64,000 nucleotides of DNA from Fomes fomentarius (Eukaryota > Basidiomycota > Agaricomycetes > Polyporales > Polyporaceae). The notes below the pieces were generated by a model. That model saw nothing but the letters and a program-made list of their open reading frames with translations, was not told the DNA's origin and did no database searches. How positions within the stretch are numbered: position 1 is the first letter of the stretch; each line of letters begins with the position of its first letter. The stretch spans positions 2,232,001 to 2,296,000 of the forward strand of contig JABYQN010000003.1 in NCBI GenBank assembly GCA_022606135.1. Reading direction: 5' to 3'. Shown here in pieces: positions 11,679 through 23,156 of this stretch. The translations under genes and the position numbers were made by a program.

Positions 11679-12713
11679 ATGGCTACAGATACTAACCCCG
11701 CGCCTCGCGACGTCCAGACGACGTTGAACTATTTGAAGCCCCTCGACGACCAGCCGCCGATGCAGTATGTTGGCACAACTGTCCATGGTGAGACGAAGAC
11801 CAACGTAGGAGTCGATCCGCGCCAAGCGGTCGTTCACGATATCCGCGGACGCGAGGCTGAGTTCAATCTCAATACGCACGGTTTCCAGTTCCTGCGCTGG
11901 CCGAGCGTCGAGAGAGAGTTCGTCGACGAAGATGCGATCAAGAGCAAGTACTACTCCGAGGTCGAGACGATCCTGAAGCAAGCCACGGGCGCGAAGCGTG
12001 TCCATATCTTCGACCATACGATCAGGTAAATCCGCTCGTTCTCTCTTCGGCCCTTACCCGCGCTCGCGATTGTCCTGACGTTTTCCGTTGACAGGCGTAA
12101 CCAGGGGTCCAAAGACCAGACTGAGTCTGACCCGAAGAACCGCGGTCCCGCAGTACGTGTCTCTGCTTACTCGTACATTAACTCTGCGCCATCATATGCC
12201 GACACACTGTGTACAGGACCGTGTCCACGTCGACCAAACGTACGAATCTGCTCCCGAGCGTGTCAAGCACCACCTCCCCGACGAGGCCGAGCGCCTCCTC
12301 AAGTCGCGCGTGCGCCTCATTAACCTCTGGCGGCCCATCTAGAACCCCGTCGCGTACAAGCCGCTCGCCGTCGCCGACTGGCGCACGCTCGACCAGAACG
12401 ACCTCGTCCCCGTCAAGCTCATCTACCCGGACCGCACGGGCGCGCTCTTCTCGGTACGGTATAACCCGAAACTCGAGTGGTACTACCCCCGGACGAGGTC
12501 TTCCTCATCAAGTGCTACGATTCGGACGAGGACAGGGCGCGCTCGACGCCACATTCGGCTTTCACGGACGCGGGCAGTCCGAAGGAGGGGCCGCATAGGC
12601 AGTCTCTGGAGGTTCGTGCGCTGGTGTTCGATGCGGAGCAGAGCTCCGAGCTTTCCCCCAACCTCACCTCCCACCATTCGTCGGCCGCCTCGACTATTTC
12701 GATGTACTTATAG
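11679..12713 (+). pseudogene. Broken CmcJ/AsaB-like oxidoreductase gene
   Basis: The product resembles the fungal hydroxylase/desaturase family that includes AsaB and bacterial CmcJ. Exon 1 reads MATDTNPAPRDVQTTLNYL, FNLNTHGFQFLRWPS and HIFDHTIR; after two introns it continues with VHVDQTYESAPERV, then RLINLWRPI and, past a break, LAVADWRTLDQNDLVPV and LIYPDRTG. Two lesions are visible: an in-frame TAG at 12340-12342 inside the conserved block, with no plausible intron around it, and a frame change near 12480, after which the conserved tail (PDEVFLIKCYDSDED, then SLEVRALVFDAE) lies in another frame. The upstream reading frame, splice sites and promoter look normal, so inactivation seems recent. 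A sequencing error could explain either lesion but less easily both. The reaction of this member is unknown. Confidence 0.8.
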
Positions 12714-14718
12714 GATGAGAGGGCACTGGATGCTACTTGTCCCTATTCGTGTGCATGGTACGCCAGACAGAACTTGAATACAACGTAAAGCTGAACGGTG
12801 TACTTCGCACGACTCGCAGGTTCCGAACACACGTACTGCACTCAAATTGACAGGCTTATTAGCGCTAGCGAAGGACAGGGACGAGCGCGTCGCAATTCAT
12901 TCGTGAGACACGTCCACGCGTGGGGCGGGCGTCGACGTCGCAGTGTAGCGCCAAATTCAGTGGCATCAGACACGCACTAATCGTGACGTCTGTTTGGTAT
13001 GTATGTAGGCAGTTGCACCCCACAAAGCGGTGAATTCTCCTCCACACGTCGGCTCTTGAAAGCTTGACGCTCGCAGTCGCACACCGGGCGCAGCCACTTC
13101 CGAGTCTGCGGACGGATAATAGGTCACGTCACACGCACGAGCATAGTAGTTCAGTGGAGAGTTTCAAGTTCAGAACAGATGATCGCTCCGCCCGGTCGCA
13201 TGAACTCCGGCGGGCTGTCTGAAGGATCTCTGCTCAGCTGCTGACTGCCAGTGACTCAGTGTCATTGTCAACTTTTCAGGGCCGTTGGGCTCGCCGTCGG
13301 AGCGCTGATTACTGAGCAGGCTGCAGAACGCCAACATCCCTGCGTCTGTACCTGTACTCAACGCGCCTCGTAAGTGGCACTTTGACTGATTTACCCAAGC
13401 CGGCAGACATGGCATATGTATATTGATACCAACCACCACCAGCATCTGAGTCCCGGCCTCAGGCCCTACGCACTAAGCCCATGTTCGCATGAGAACGCCG
13501 CTGCCACTGCTCTCAGGCTAGTAGTACCTGACAGTGATACATCAATGATGTGGACGGTGAGTGTCAGGTTGCGGCTGGGTTTTGAAATTCCCTTGTATTT
13601 CAGGGAGTGACGTCGACGCCGGGGCTTCATGACCTCTATACTCAGCGGCAACGACGCCATGCGGGCGAGAAACCTCAGATTGCGGCGCTCTTTTCAAGCC
13701 CCTCTTCCGAATCCAAGCAAAGTGTGAAAGTTCGCGATTCTCTATAAATCCGGGGAGGTCGCCAGTGCCCACAAGTGCATTTGATGAATTTCGCATGGTT
13801 AGTCCAGATCCCGCGGGCCTCGTACGGTAAGTTCTGGACGCAAAATTCTAGCCTTCAGTGAGCCCCGGCCGGTTGTCCTTATCCGCTAAGTATCTGATTT
13901 GCGTCGTTTCCAAGTCATGATACTTATTAGGCCTCCATCGCATGGCACCCGAAGGTTGATGCCATCACAGCCGACCACCGTATACATAGTGACCAGTTGA
14001 TAGGGACGGCAAGACCAAGACGGTGAGGATGATATATATCAAATCGTATACGCCCTGCAGAGATGATCACACGAAAGCAGTGCACTGTGCAGCCTGGGGA
14101 ATCGCAGATCCGCACCTTGCCTTATCGCGGACAGGTCGGTGAGTATTAGCCACTGCTGCAAAAGCTTGGAAGGGAGGCACTCTTTGCCTGCAAGGTCCAT
14201 GGGGGACATGCATGGGAGTATTGTGCCCACAGCGCTCCGCTCTGCATCCTCATGACCCACTCGAAGGATAGCTGAGCGGGTTGATAAGGTTGAGGGGTGC
14301 GCGCTGCTGTGAGAATTTGTGACCCCGTTCTCACACGGAGCTATGTACCTTTTAACAGCCCTTTTGTGGTACTTAACGGTAGCCAACCTCATTCAGACAC
14401 TTGCTTAAATGGCATCTCGCCGATTTCGAATCCGCGGAAGCAGTTGGACTAGATTTTGCCGCTGGCGGACGTTGAGCGCTTGCTAAGTGTGCCCTGTTTG
14501 AATGTTCTCACCCCACCGCTTACTTATCTTATCGCAAACGGTGCATATGCTGCCTCCTGTAGCCGCCACAGCTTGAAAATGATGGACCGGCTTCGGTCCT
14601 CTCTTTTCATCGAGCTCGGTGGTCCACATTCACCGTGCGTCAAAACTTCTCTCCTCCTCTCCCCTCCTTCTAGTTCTCCTCGCCCCTCCTTCCCTTTCTC
14701 TTTCTCCGGCATCCAGCC
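12714..14718. other. Two-kilobase gap, no gene recognised
   Basis: Short frames at 12.8-14.4 kb show no conserved motif or splice pattern on either strand. The last few hundred bases presumably hold the promoter of the amino acid permease. Confidence 0.5.
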
Positions 14719-16976
14719 ATGTCCGAGACGCACGAAGACAAGGGCAAGACCGACCACACGAGCTCCATCGAGAAGGGCGGCGTCCACGACTATGTCGTCC
14801 AGCAGACCGACGCCCGCTACCACTTCGATGTGGCCGACCTGGATCGCGTGCAGCGCAAGCTCAATCAGCGCCATGTCCAGATGATTGCTGTGAGTGCCCT
14901 CTCACCTCTATCCACACCTTCGCCATCCACGGGACCGGACGCTGACCGCCGACGGCAGATCGCTGGTACTCTCGGTACTGGTCTCTTCCTTGGTTCTGGC
15001 CAAGCTCTGGCAGGTGCGGGTCCCCTTGGAACCCTCCTGGCGTACGCCTTTGTCGCCACTACCGCATACGCATCCCTCTCTGCCCTGGGAGAGATGACCG
15101 CACACGCTCCCGTCTCCGGTACCTTCCCTCACTTCGCCGCCCGCTGGGTCGATCCTGCTTTTGGCTTCGCGACAGGGTAAGCGCCCTCTTTTTCGCATTC
15201 GCAAAGTATCCTAAACAACACTCTATCCGTCCGTCCCTTCGTCTTCTCGTAGTTGGAACTACTTCTACACCAACGCCGTCTCCGTCCCCGTCGAGATCAG
15301 TGCCGCTGTCATCCTCCTCACCTTTTGGGATCAAAATGTACGTATCTCCAACCGTTCCTGGCTTTGTACCAAGAGCGCGTTTCCTGATAACAGCCGCACC
15401 TGGACTACAGGTCTCCCACCAAGCTGGATACACTGCAGTAATCGCCGTCTGTTGTTGCGCGATCAACATATTCGGTGTACGATGGTTCGGCGAGTCCGAA
15501 TTCGTATTCTCCCTCATCAAAAGTGAGTGGTTGTTCTATGTGGGGTAGCGCCCGTCCCCCTGACCCCGTTTGGCAGTCTCGTTGATCACTATCCTGATCA
15601 TCACTGGCCTTGTGATCGACCTCGGAGGAGGTCCTGACCATCAACGTATCGGTTTCCGCGTGAGTGGTTATGTGCCTCCAGTGTAGGATGGACTCTCAAC
15701 GTTGCGGATTTCACCTAGTATTGGAAGCACCCTGGCCCTTTCGCGGGGGCGGGACTCGAACCCCAGAACAAGTCGCTAGACCAGTTCCTGGGCTTCCTCT
15801 CAGTGATCACACAGGCGGCATTTTCTTTCCAGGGTACCGAGCTTGTTGCTATGTACGTCACCCTGACATACCGTTGTGCGTCCGGACCACTGAATTTGCT
15901 ATCTGCGAAGTGCTGCCTCTGAGACGATGAGCCCGCGTCGCAACATCGCGAAGGCCATTCGTCGTGTCTTCTGGCGCATTCTCATCTTTTACGTGAGTCT
16001 CGTACATCACCGTGTAGCAGAGGCAACTCCTGATTCCAAACTTTCCCCCAGCTGCTTGGCGTCCTCATCACTGGCATGCTCGTTCCATTCGACGACCCTG
16101 ATTTGGGCGGGGACGCTGTCACCGCTGCCCAGTCGCCCTATGTTATCGCCATGAACCGCGCCGGAGTCAAGGTCCTCCCGCACATCATCAACGCCGCCGT
16201 GTTCACCTCCGCGTTCTCCGCCGGCAACTCTTTCCTGTTCAGCGCGTCGCGTGTACTCTACGGTCTTGCGCTCCGTGGCCAGGCCCCGAAGATCTTTGCG
16301 TACTGCACGAAGAGCGGACTACCGATCGCTGCGGTGCTCACGGCGAGCTCGTTTGCGACCTTGTCGTTCATGGGCGTCTCTCAGGGCGCGTTGACCGTGT
16401 TCAACTGGTTCGTCCACTTATCGGCCGTTGGGGGCTTCTTCGGCTGGCTGGCAATCAACGTCACTTATATCTTCTTCTGTGCGTATTCATCTGCTTTCAT
16501 TACGTTCTCGGCCATGCTGCGTGTGTCAAGTGACTCATTCGACTGTGCGTGTACTTTTCAGACCGCGGCTTCAAGGCACAAGGGCTGGATCGCAAGAAGC
16601 TGCTCTACTACACCAACCTGCAGCCGTGGCTGTCGTATTGGGCCACGTTCTGGCTCATAATCTTCATCCTCATCAACGGGTTCACAGTCTTCTGGAGCTT
16701 CAACGCGTCGGACTTCTTCGCTGCCTGTACGTCCCCAACTCGTGCTCGCACATCTGCATCCGTGACACTGACCACGCGATCGTGCTCCCGCCCTCAGACG
16801 TCAACATTCCGTTCTTCATCGTGCTGTACTTTGGCTGGAAGTTCACCAAGCGGACACAGGTCTGGAAGCCGCACGAGATGGACTTCGTCACCGGCATCCC
16901 GTCGATCGAGGAAACGGAGCAGCCCGAGGTGCCGCCCACGACGTTCCTGCAAAAAGTCGCCGCGATTGTCTTCTAG
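14719..16976 (+). CDS. Amino acid permease (APC superfamily, YAT type)
   Basis: Ten exons (14719-14889, 14959-15176, 15253-15337, 15411-15522, 15577-15659, 15719-15852, 15911-15992, 16052-16478, 16562-16726, 16798-16976) sum to 552 codons, giving 551 residues, the usual size. A hydrophilic N-terminal tail of about 50 residues ends LNQRHVQMIAIAG. The first helix carries the family motif GTLGTGLFLGSGQAL, then ALGEMTAHAPVSGTFPHFA, FQGTELVAI-AASETMSPRR (split by an intron) and NAGNS-like AFSAGNSFLFSASRVLYGLA. About twelve membrane spans are expected, with a cytosolic C-terminus ending KVAAIVF. It should import amino acids across the plasma membrane with protons (family knowledge); substrate range is not readable. 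The acceptor at 15910 (GCGAAG) is unusual but restores the conserved ELVAI-AASET join. Confidence 0.92.
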
Positions 16977-17795
16977 GTGTGTGCGGCGCGTGCTTGCGAT
17001 TGTTGTTGTATAGGGTACAGTGGGACAGGGGATCCGATCGTTGCCTGCACCGTGCTGCTGACCATCCATGGTGCATTTTGGTGACACTGCGGTCGTACAT
17101 ATGGCCTATGTTGTACTTGTGTACGGCACACACATGTGTGTATGTGGGTCCATCCAGACGAGCTCGCACGGGCTTTCCGACTAATTTGGTGTAATCTACG
17201 ATATTCCTCTCGCTCAATACATACCATAAGTTATTGGTTTATATCGACGTCCTTCATACTTCTGGGCTGACACCACACCACACTCTGCCGCCCATGAATA
17301 ATAATGCATGGATCTGCACGTGCCGCGGGAGAAATCCTGACGGTGTGTACAGCGCGCCGGATCGACGCTCGTTGATCGTGTGTCTCTTCATCAGGATCTT
17401 CCGCCAAAAAGAACGAGCTGGAGTGCAAGCTCCAGCCTGACTGGGGTAAATGCATGAGTCCTGGACCAGGCCCGTCCAGACTAGACTAGACACTCGCTGA
17501 TGCGCTACAATGTCTTTGCCCTGACCGGGACAGGCTTGCCAGAAACGACACGGTAACGCACTTTACAAAAGGATGAGGCTCAGTGAACCTACCGTGGAGT
17601 TGCGTTGAACCTGTGATCACAGGCACAGATTGTTGATGACGGTGGACCATGGACAAGGATAGATATAGGACACTCTGTCCACGTCCTATCATGGACTTCG
17701 CCTGACAAAGATAAAATACTGTAATCCTACCACATGCTTGCTCCCTGGTGCGCCCCTAATGCTCCTCGTTTTCTTTACCCGCACACAATACAAGG
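16977..17795. other. Convergent gap, no gene recognised
   Basis: This lies between the permease stop and the stop of the minus-strand F-box gene. I see only 3' flanks; frames here are short and lack motifs. Confidence 0.5.
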
Positions 17796-19316
17796 CTAGT
17801 GGCCGCGCGGAGACTTATAGACTGGCACCTCTCTGGAGTCCAAGCTCAAGCTCCAGTACTTCTCCATCTCTACCGTGTTGATCCAATCGCGCGCACGCCA
17901 CGAGCACAGAGGCGCCTCCGCGTCCGGCATGCGCAGCTCGAACACCGTCGACGGTGGTACATTGCTCCGCAGCCATGATTCTTTCTGGGTGTCTTCTTCA
18001 GGACGGCGATACTCGCGAGACAGCGGATACGGCTGCACGGCGACGTGGCGGATCGGGTGACCGAGCAGGGCGCGCTGCTCGAGCATCCAGACCAGCTCCT
18101 TGTCCGACGCCTCGTCATGCAGGGCTTCGACGCTCAGCGAGGAGAGGATGGGACAGACGACGGGAGACTGGGACAGCTTCTCGTAGAGGGGGATGAACGT
18201 CCATGAGCCCGGTTTGCCCATGACGAAGAGCCGAAGCTCAGTCAGCTGCGAGAGGTTGTCGAGCATGTAATTCCAGCACAAGTTCTCCACATCGATGGCG
18301 ATCTGGAGGAAGGTGACCGCAGAGAAAGAGATGCCGGGGTGTATGGGGGATAGCCATGGAGTGCAGTCGCGAGAATCGCAGGTTGCGCGCACGAGCAGCT
18401 TCTGGACAGTCGACTCGCATGCGAGCTGCATTGCCCCATCTGCTACGACGAATTCGAGGTTGGTGCAGCCGCTGATAACTGGGGTGAGGTGCGCACTTCG
18501 GTGGTTGAGGGGATTGGAGGCATGCGTGTTGGAGATGAAGATGGGTGCATGCGAGGGAACGTCAAGGCGCGAGAGCAGAGTGATTGCATTGCTCCACAGG
18601 TTCGCTGTATTGATAGTTATGACCTTCAATCGAGGCAGTGATATCGGAGGTGCCGGTTCCCAGGTCAGGTTGGCAGTGATGTATGAGAGATGGAGAACCT
18701 CGAGGTTTGGCGTGCGAGCAAGCAAGGAGATGCAATTGGCCACCTCGGTTGCGGGGATGCTCGAAAGATATAGGTGCGTTAGGTGGGGGAATTCGTTGTC
18801 TGGCATCCGCTGCAACACGGGGCCGATTGCTAGCGCACGAAGGGATGACACGCGCTCTCCGAACAGGATGTACGGATCGACCACATCCGAGTAAGCGTCG
18901 ATAGAGATTGTGAGACAGGTGAGGTTTGGGGCCTGGAATCCGAGAAGTTCTGGGATGGGAGCGAAGACGGTGAGGTCGAGTCTGCGTAGACGGGCACTGT
19001 TGCTGTGCAGGACCTGCTTGACGTCACCGAGTCTGGTTCGTAGTGACAATGATATAGGTGCTGTTTGAGATCGCGCGAGGAATGTATGGAGTTGATCGAG
19101 GTCGTGGTCATCCACCGAGGTCCATAGAGTGGGGCAAGCTAAGGCGGCACGCCGCCATCTGCGACAAACATGGGTTAAGGCGAGCAACAGTCGTCTGTCT
19201 TCGACTCCGTGCGCTCTACCGTATAGATACTTGGGCCCGGGGGGGCGTGCTCTCCCGCACTCGTGTGCGAGTGAGAAAATGTAGGTCAGAAGCTCGACTG
19301 GAAGCCGATGTAGCAT
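17796..19316 (-). CDS. F-box domain protein, single exon
   Basis: A continuous 506-residue frame begins at the ATG at 19314-19316. The F-box is right at the N-terminus: MLHRLPVELLTYIFSLAHE, then LLLALTHVCRRWRRAALACP and TLWTSVDDHD. The rest is Leu-rich with degenerate repeats (LRRLDLTVFAPIPELLGF, LEVLHLSYITANLTW), the layout of the large agaricomycete F-box expansion. It is predicted to bind Skp1 through the F-box and present an unknown target to an SCF ubiquitin ligase. The tail (DSREVPVYKSPRGH) is short and polar. No intron is needed. It differs clearly in sequence from the 3.5-5.1 kb F-box gene although it has the same layout. Confidence 0.88.
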   Translation of the reverse strand: MLHRLPVELLTYIFSLAHECGRARPPGPKYLYGRAHGVEDRRLLLALTHVCRRWRRAALACPTLWTSVDDHDLDQLHTFLARSQTAPISLSLRTRLGDVKQVLHSNSARLRRLDLTVFAPIPELLGFQAPNLTCLTISIDAYSDVVDPYILFGERVSSLRALAIGPVLQRMPDNEFPHLTHLYLSSIPATEVANCISLLARTPNLEVLHLSYITANLTWEPAPPISLPRLKVITINTANLWSNAITLLSRLDVPSHAPIFISNTHASNPLNHRSAHLTPVISGCTNLEFVVADGAMQLACESTVQKLLVRATCDSRDCTPWLSPIHPGISFSAVTFLQIAIDVENLCWNYMLDNLSQLTELRLFVMGKPGSWTFIPLYEKLSQSPVVCPILSSLSVEALHDEASDKELVWMLEQRALLGHPIRHVAVQPYPLSREYRRPEEDTQKESWLRSNVPPSTVFELRMPDAEAPLCSWRARDWINTVEMEKYWSLSLDSREVPVYKSPRGH

Positions 19317-20528
19317 AACGGTCCCGTTGAGATGTTCACGCAGACGTACGAGCAGTTTCGATGTGCGGTCAATTGCGTCGATCGTCTGTATAGATATTCA
19401 ATATGTATGGCAGATTAAGTTAAAGTTGAAGTCTCAGCAACATACGTATGCAGGGCTAAGAAAGGGGTTAAAGTTAGATCCGGAAACTAACGTGACCGCT
19501 AGTGCGGCCTGCCAGCGCACTCACCTCATGTTTGTCTCATCCTGGTGGAATGCGGCTAGGGCCCCGTCTAGCAGTCCTTGCATCGTAGAAGTGTGCAGCT
19601 CGAGAACTTCTGTGGTCAGTGCTGGTATCTCGAGTTGAAACACGTGCCAACAGTGGTCCATAGAGCTTTAAGTTCGACTTGAACTTCCTGCGGCATCACC
19701 TTCAGCTTCGGTCGGCGCCGAACGGTGAGGTATGTTGTGATGCCGAACTGGTGACTCTGATGATAGGCGTTTTATCGTTGTTGCATCTACACCCGTGACT
19801 CGCTTCTCTGCCTTCCTGGCCCTTCCATCACGATCATACGTCGAGGTCTCACGAGTCGCCTTCCGAGACGACCGCATCAGAAGGGATACCAAGCAGCCAG
19901 GATGAGCGCATGCCACCACTACGGTACCAAAGGTCGTCATCTGTACTCTTTCGACGTCGAAGAAGCGACCCACAGTTCATTCATTCACACTTACCAGGCG
20001 GTTTGCGGACGAGCACTCTTAAGGGTTTTATACACTCTCACACAAAGCTGGTTTTGAGTTACTCTTCCCCAGCCTGAGGCATGCGCTTCTGGTACGTCGC
20101 TGGAGCAACTCGCAATGATGTAACATGTTCACATCAGAACGTCATCACACACCCGGACCCCATCGCGAGGGCGAGCGTATGGATACCTGTCGACTTTCAG
20201 CCAGAGCGCACGGTGGACCGTGTGGGCATACTCATACCGCAGGTGGGGATGGGTCACTGTCATCATCCAGTCTTGGCCCAGCAAGTCATGACAGGCACAC
20301 CATGCCCCATGGCCTCCAAAACGAAGCGACGCTTTCCGGATGGTGTCAGCGTCCGTCGGCACATAAACAGTGACTAGAAGCACCAGCCGTGCGGGCCAAG
20401 GATCGGATTGGAAAGTCTAGACAACCGTGAACGATGCCTGATGTATGTATATAAGTTCCGCGACGTGCGCAGGTCCCAGTCCCCTCAATTCCCAGCTACC
20501 TACCTTCTCTGCTCAGACGAGGGTCGTC
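19317..20528. other. Divergent gap, F-box / GH47
   Basis: No convincing gene. A 101-codon minus-strand frame at 19668-19973 has no recognised motif and is left out. The right end holds the TATA element of the GH47 gene. Confidence 0.45.
20445..20454 (+). promoter_or_regulatory. TATA box of the GH47 gene
   Basis: TGTATATAAG lies about 80 bp upstream of the ATG at 20529, consistent with a core promoter for a secreted enzyme. Confidence 0.55.
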
Positions 20529-22937
20529 ATGGTCTCTTGGTCGCTCCGGACATCCATCGTCGCGCTCGCATGCGCGTCCAGCGCTCTTAGCGCCCGTGTC
20601 CAGAAACCGTCACTGAGATTGCCTGATGATGCTGCGAACAACAGACAGGCTGTGAAAGACATCTTCTTGACCAGCTGGAACGCTTACAAGTACGTCATAT
20701 CCCTTCTCTCGGTCAGGAAATCGATACCTTACTAGCCTTGTGTTCGGTTCAGGGAGTTTGCGTTCCCACATGACGACCTCACGCCGATCACGAAGAGCTG
20801 GACAGACGGTCGAAACGGATGGGGTGCAACTGCAGTTGACGCGCTCTCTACTCTCGTGAGCCGTTATCTCAGTCACTAATGGCCTATTACTGACTGGCCT
20901 CCCGCTCCGCAGTGGATTCTCGATGAACAGGTACGAATGGCGTGGTCTCATGCCCAGCGCGAGCATTGATCGTCATGGCGTTCGTGTTATTCAGGACATC
21001 TTTGAGGAGGTCGTCAACTTCACCAGCAGCCTTGACTTCACGGTCTCTCACACTTCGGATACGGCCAGGTCAGTTCGGTAGCATCGCACACGCGATCAGG
21101 ACATGGGCTGAGATGCTTCATCGACAGTGTATTTGAGTCTACCATCCGGTACCTTGGTGCCATGCTCAGCGCATACGAGCTGAGTGGCAAGAAGTACCCT
21201 GCGCTCATCCAGCAATCCGAGACGCTTGCAAACAAGCTCTCGGCTGCCTGGTCTCGGGTACGCTAGGAATCTGTAGCTGCTATGCGATTCAAACTTAAGG
21301 GTCAACGCAGGGCAACGCGGTACCGTACGGCCAGGTAAACGTCAACACCAGCACTCCTACCATTGGCACGGTACGCTCTGAACACCACCCCTACATGCAA
21401 CGTATCTGACCATTGTTGTCACTACCTGTTCAGAGCAACATCGCAGAAGCTGGCACCGTGAGTCTATCACTCCCGGACGGCTTCCGCACGGTGTTTGACT
21501 GACTTCGTGTAGCTTACCCTTGAATGGTCAAAGCTTTCGTAAGTTCCTGGGACCATTCATCAGATGAATCAGAACTGATGTCCCTTCGACAGCGAGTACA
21601 CCGGCAACGATACTTATCGTGCGCTCACTGAGGGCTCAGTCAGGCAGATCGCTAGCCAGGTACGAGGCGTGCTACATCAGTATCGATGTGATCTGACAGG
21701 TGTATGCGTCCTCAGCCGGCGCCCATTCCCGGTTTCCCTGCTCAGGGAATAGACCCATCGACCGGAAAGGCCGTTGGATCGTACGTTGTAAGCAGCACAA
21801 GTCGGCAAGGAGAGATGAACGGGCGCTGACGAACACCTTTCGTGCTTCAGACATGGGGTGGAGGCTCTGACAGCTATATTGAATACCTGATCAAGTACGC
21901 TCGATTGACCAATGCCGACGACAGCTTCTGGGCGGACACCTGGACTACAGCCGTCGACTCGTCCATCAAGACCCTCTTGAGGGTAATGTTATGCCATGCC
22001 CGTGCTTCTACGTAATTCTGACAATCATGACATCAGACATCGACCGTCGGAAACTGGACCTATCTCGCAGACCTCGACAGCAGTGGGGCTATCCGCCATA
22101 TCAGCTCTAACCTTGCTTGCTTCCACGGTGGCAACTGGATCTTCGGCGGCAAGCTGACGAACAACGACACCATCGTGAACATTGGTCTCCAACTGACCGA
22201 CGCCTGCTGGAACACCTATGCTGGCACTGCGTAAGTTGCACACACCCACTACTGGTTAACAATCGAACCCAGACTCACAACGGCCATTGCATACAGGACC
22301 GGCATTGGCCCGGAGGCGTTCGCCTTCATCTCGGCGGACGGCGACTACACCGGGAGCACCCCGAGCGGGAGCGACCTTGCGTTCTACAACGAGCACGGGT
22401 TCTACCTCCGCTCCGGCCGCGAGTACTACTACTCACGCCCCGAGGTGATCGAGTCCCAGTTCTACGCGTGGCGCGCGACGGGCGACATCAAGTACTACAA
22501 CCGCGCGGTCAGCTTCATCGAGAGCATCAACAGCCACCTGCGCACGCCGACGGGCTCGTACGCGCCGATCGAGAACGTCGACTCGACGAGCTCGGACTTC
22601 ATCGATGACCTGGAGAGCTTCTGGTTCGCGGAGACGCTCAAGTACCTCTACCTCATCTTTGACGACCCGAACCATGTCAGCATCGACGACTGTGAGTGTA
22701 GTCCCATATACGCGCACCGTTGTAGAAGTGCCACTGCGCGAGCGACATGGCGCTGACTATGCTTGCTTTGTAGATGTCTTCAACACGGAAGCGCACCCTT
22801 TCATCGCCCCGCCTGCGAAGGGGCAGTATGGAAGCGGCAAGCGCCGTGTTGTACCCGGCAAGTTCACGTCGACGTCTGGGAAGCTCCCTGCGGTCAGCCC
22901 TGCGCCCAAGCTCCCTACACAGCGCCCTGGAATATAG
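20529..22937 (+). CDS. Secreted GH47 alpha-1,2-mannosidase
   Basis: The start at 20529 gives a signal peptide of about 22 residues (MVSWSLRTSIVALACASSAL). Roughly a dozen short exons then encode a class I alpha-mannosidase. Hallmarks in order: RQAVKDIFLTSWNAYK-EFA, HDDLTPITKSWTDGRNGWGA, DALSTL-WIL, FESTIRYLGAMLSAYELSG, TWGGGSDSYIEYLIKYARL, LACFHGGNWIFGGKLTN, TGIGPEAFAF, YYYSRPEVIESQFYAWRATG, FWFAETLKYLYLIF and the terminal VFNTEAHPF. The Thr of FNTEAHP is the Ca2+ ligand in known GH47 structures. Family members trim alpha-1,2-mannose from N-glycans; a secretory-pathway or secreted location fits the signal peptide, and no clear membrane anchor is seen. The tail after about 22,800 is basic and Pro-rich. 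Exon boundaries are mostly clear, but I did not check the total length. Confidence 0.9.
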
Positions 22938-23023
22938 GGCCTGCATCACATACTGATGTGTAACATATGTTCTATATGAAGGGAAGAACGAAATGTCGAT
23001 TGCACGGAATTGTAGCTTCACAA

Positions 23024-23034
23024 GGTATATAAGG
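23024..23034 (+). promoter_or_regulatory. TATA-like element between convergent genes
   Basis: GTATATAAGGA occurs in the short gap between the GH47 stop and the HMG-box gene's stop, where no promoter is expected. It may be chance or may drive an antisense or unannotated transcript. Confidence 0.25.
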
Positions 23035-23156
23035 AGCCAAACAACGCGAAGTCATTCGTCCCGGCGAGCATACTCACTCAGCCGTCTATCCGTCGAAACT
23101 TGAAAGTATACGGTCGTGAGAATTGTGATGTCATGAAGGCATGGTGCTCATGGCTC

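Noticed and set aside
15730..15800. tRNA-like B box (GGACTCGAACCCC) on the minus strand
   Set aside because: It lies within a conserved permease exon, and no matching acceptor stem or anticodon arm can be folded by eye.
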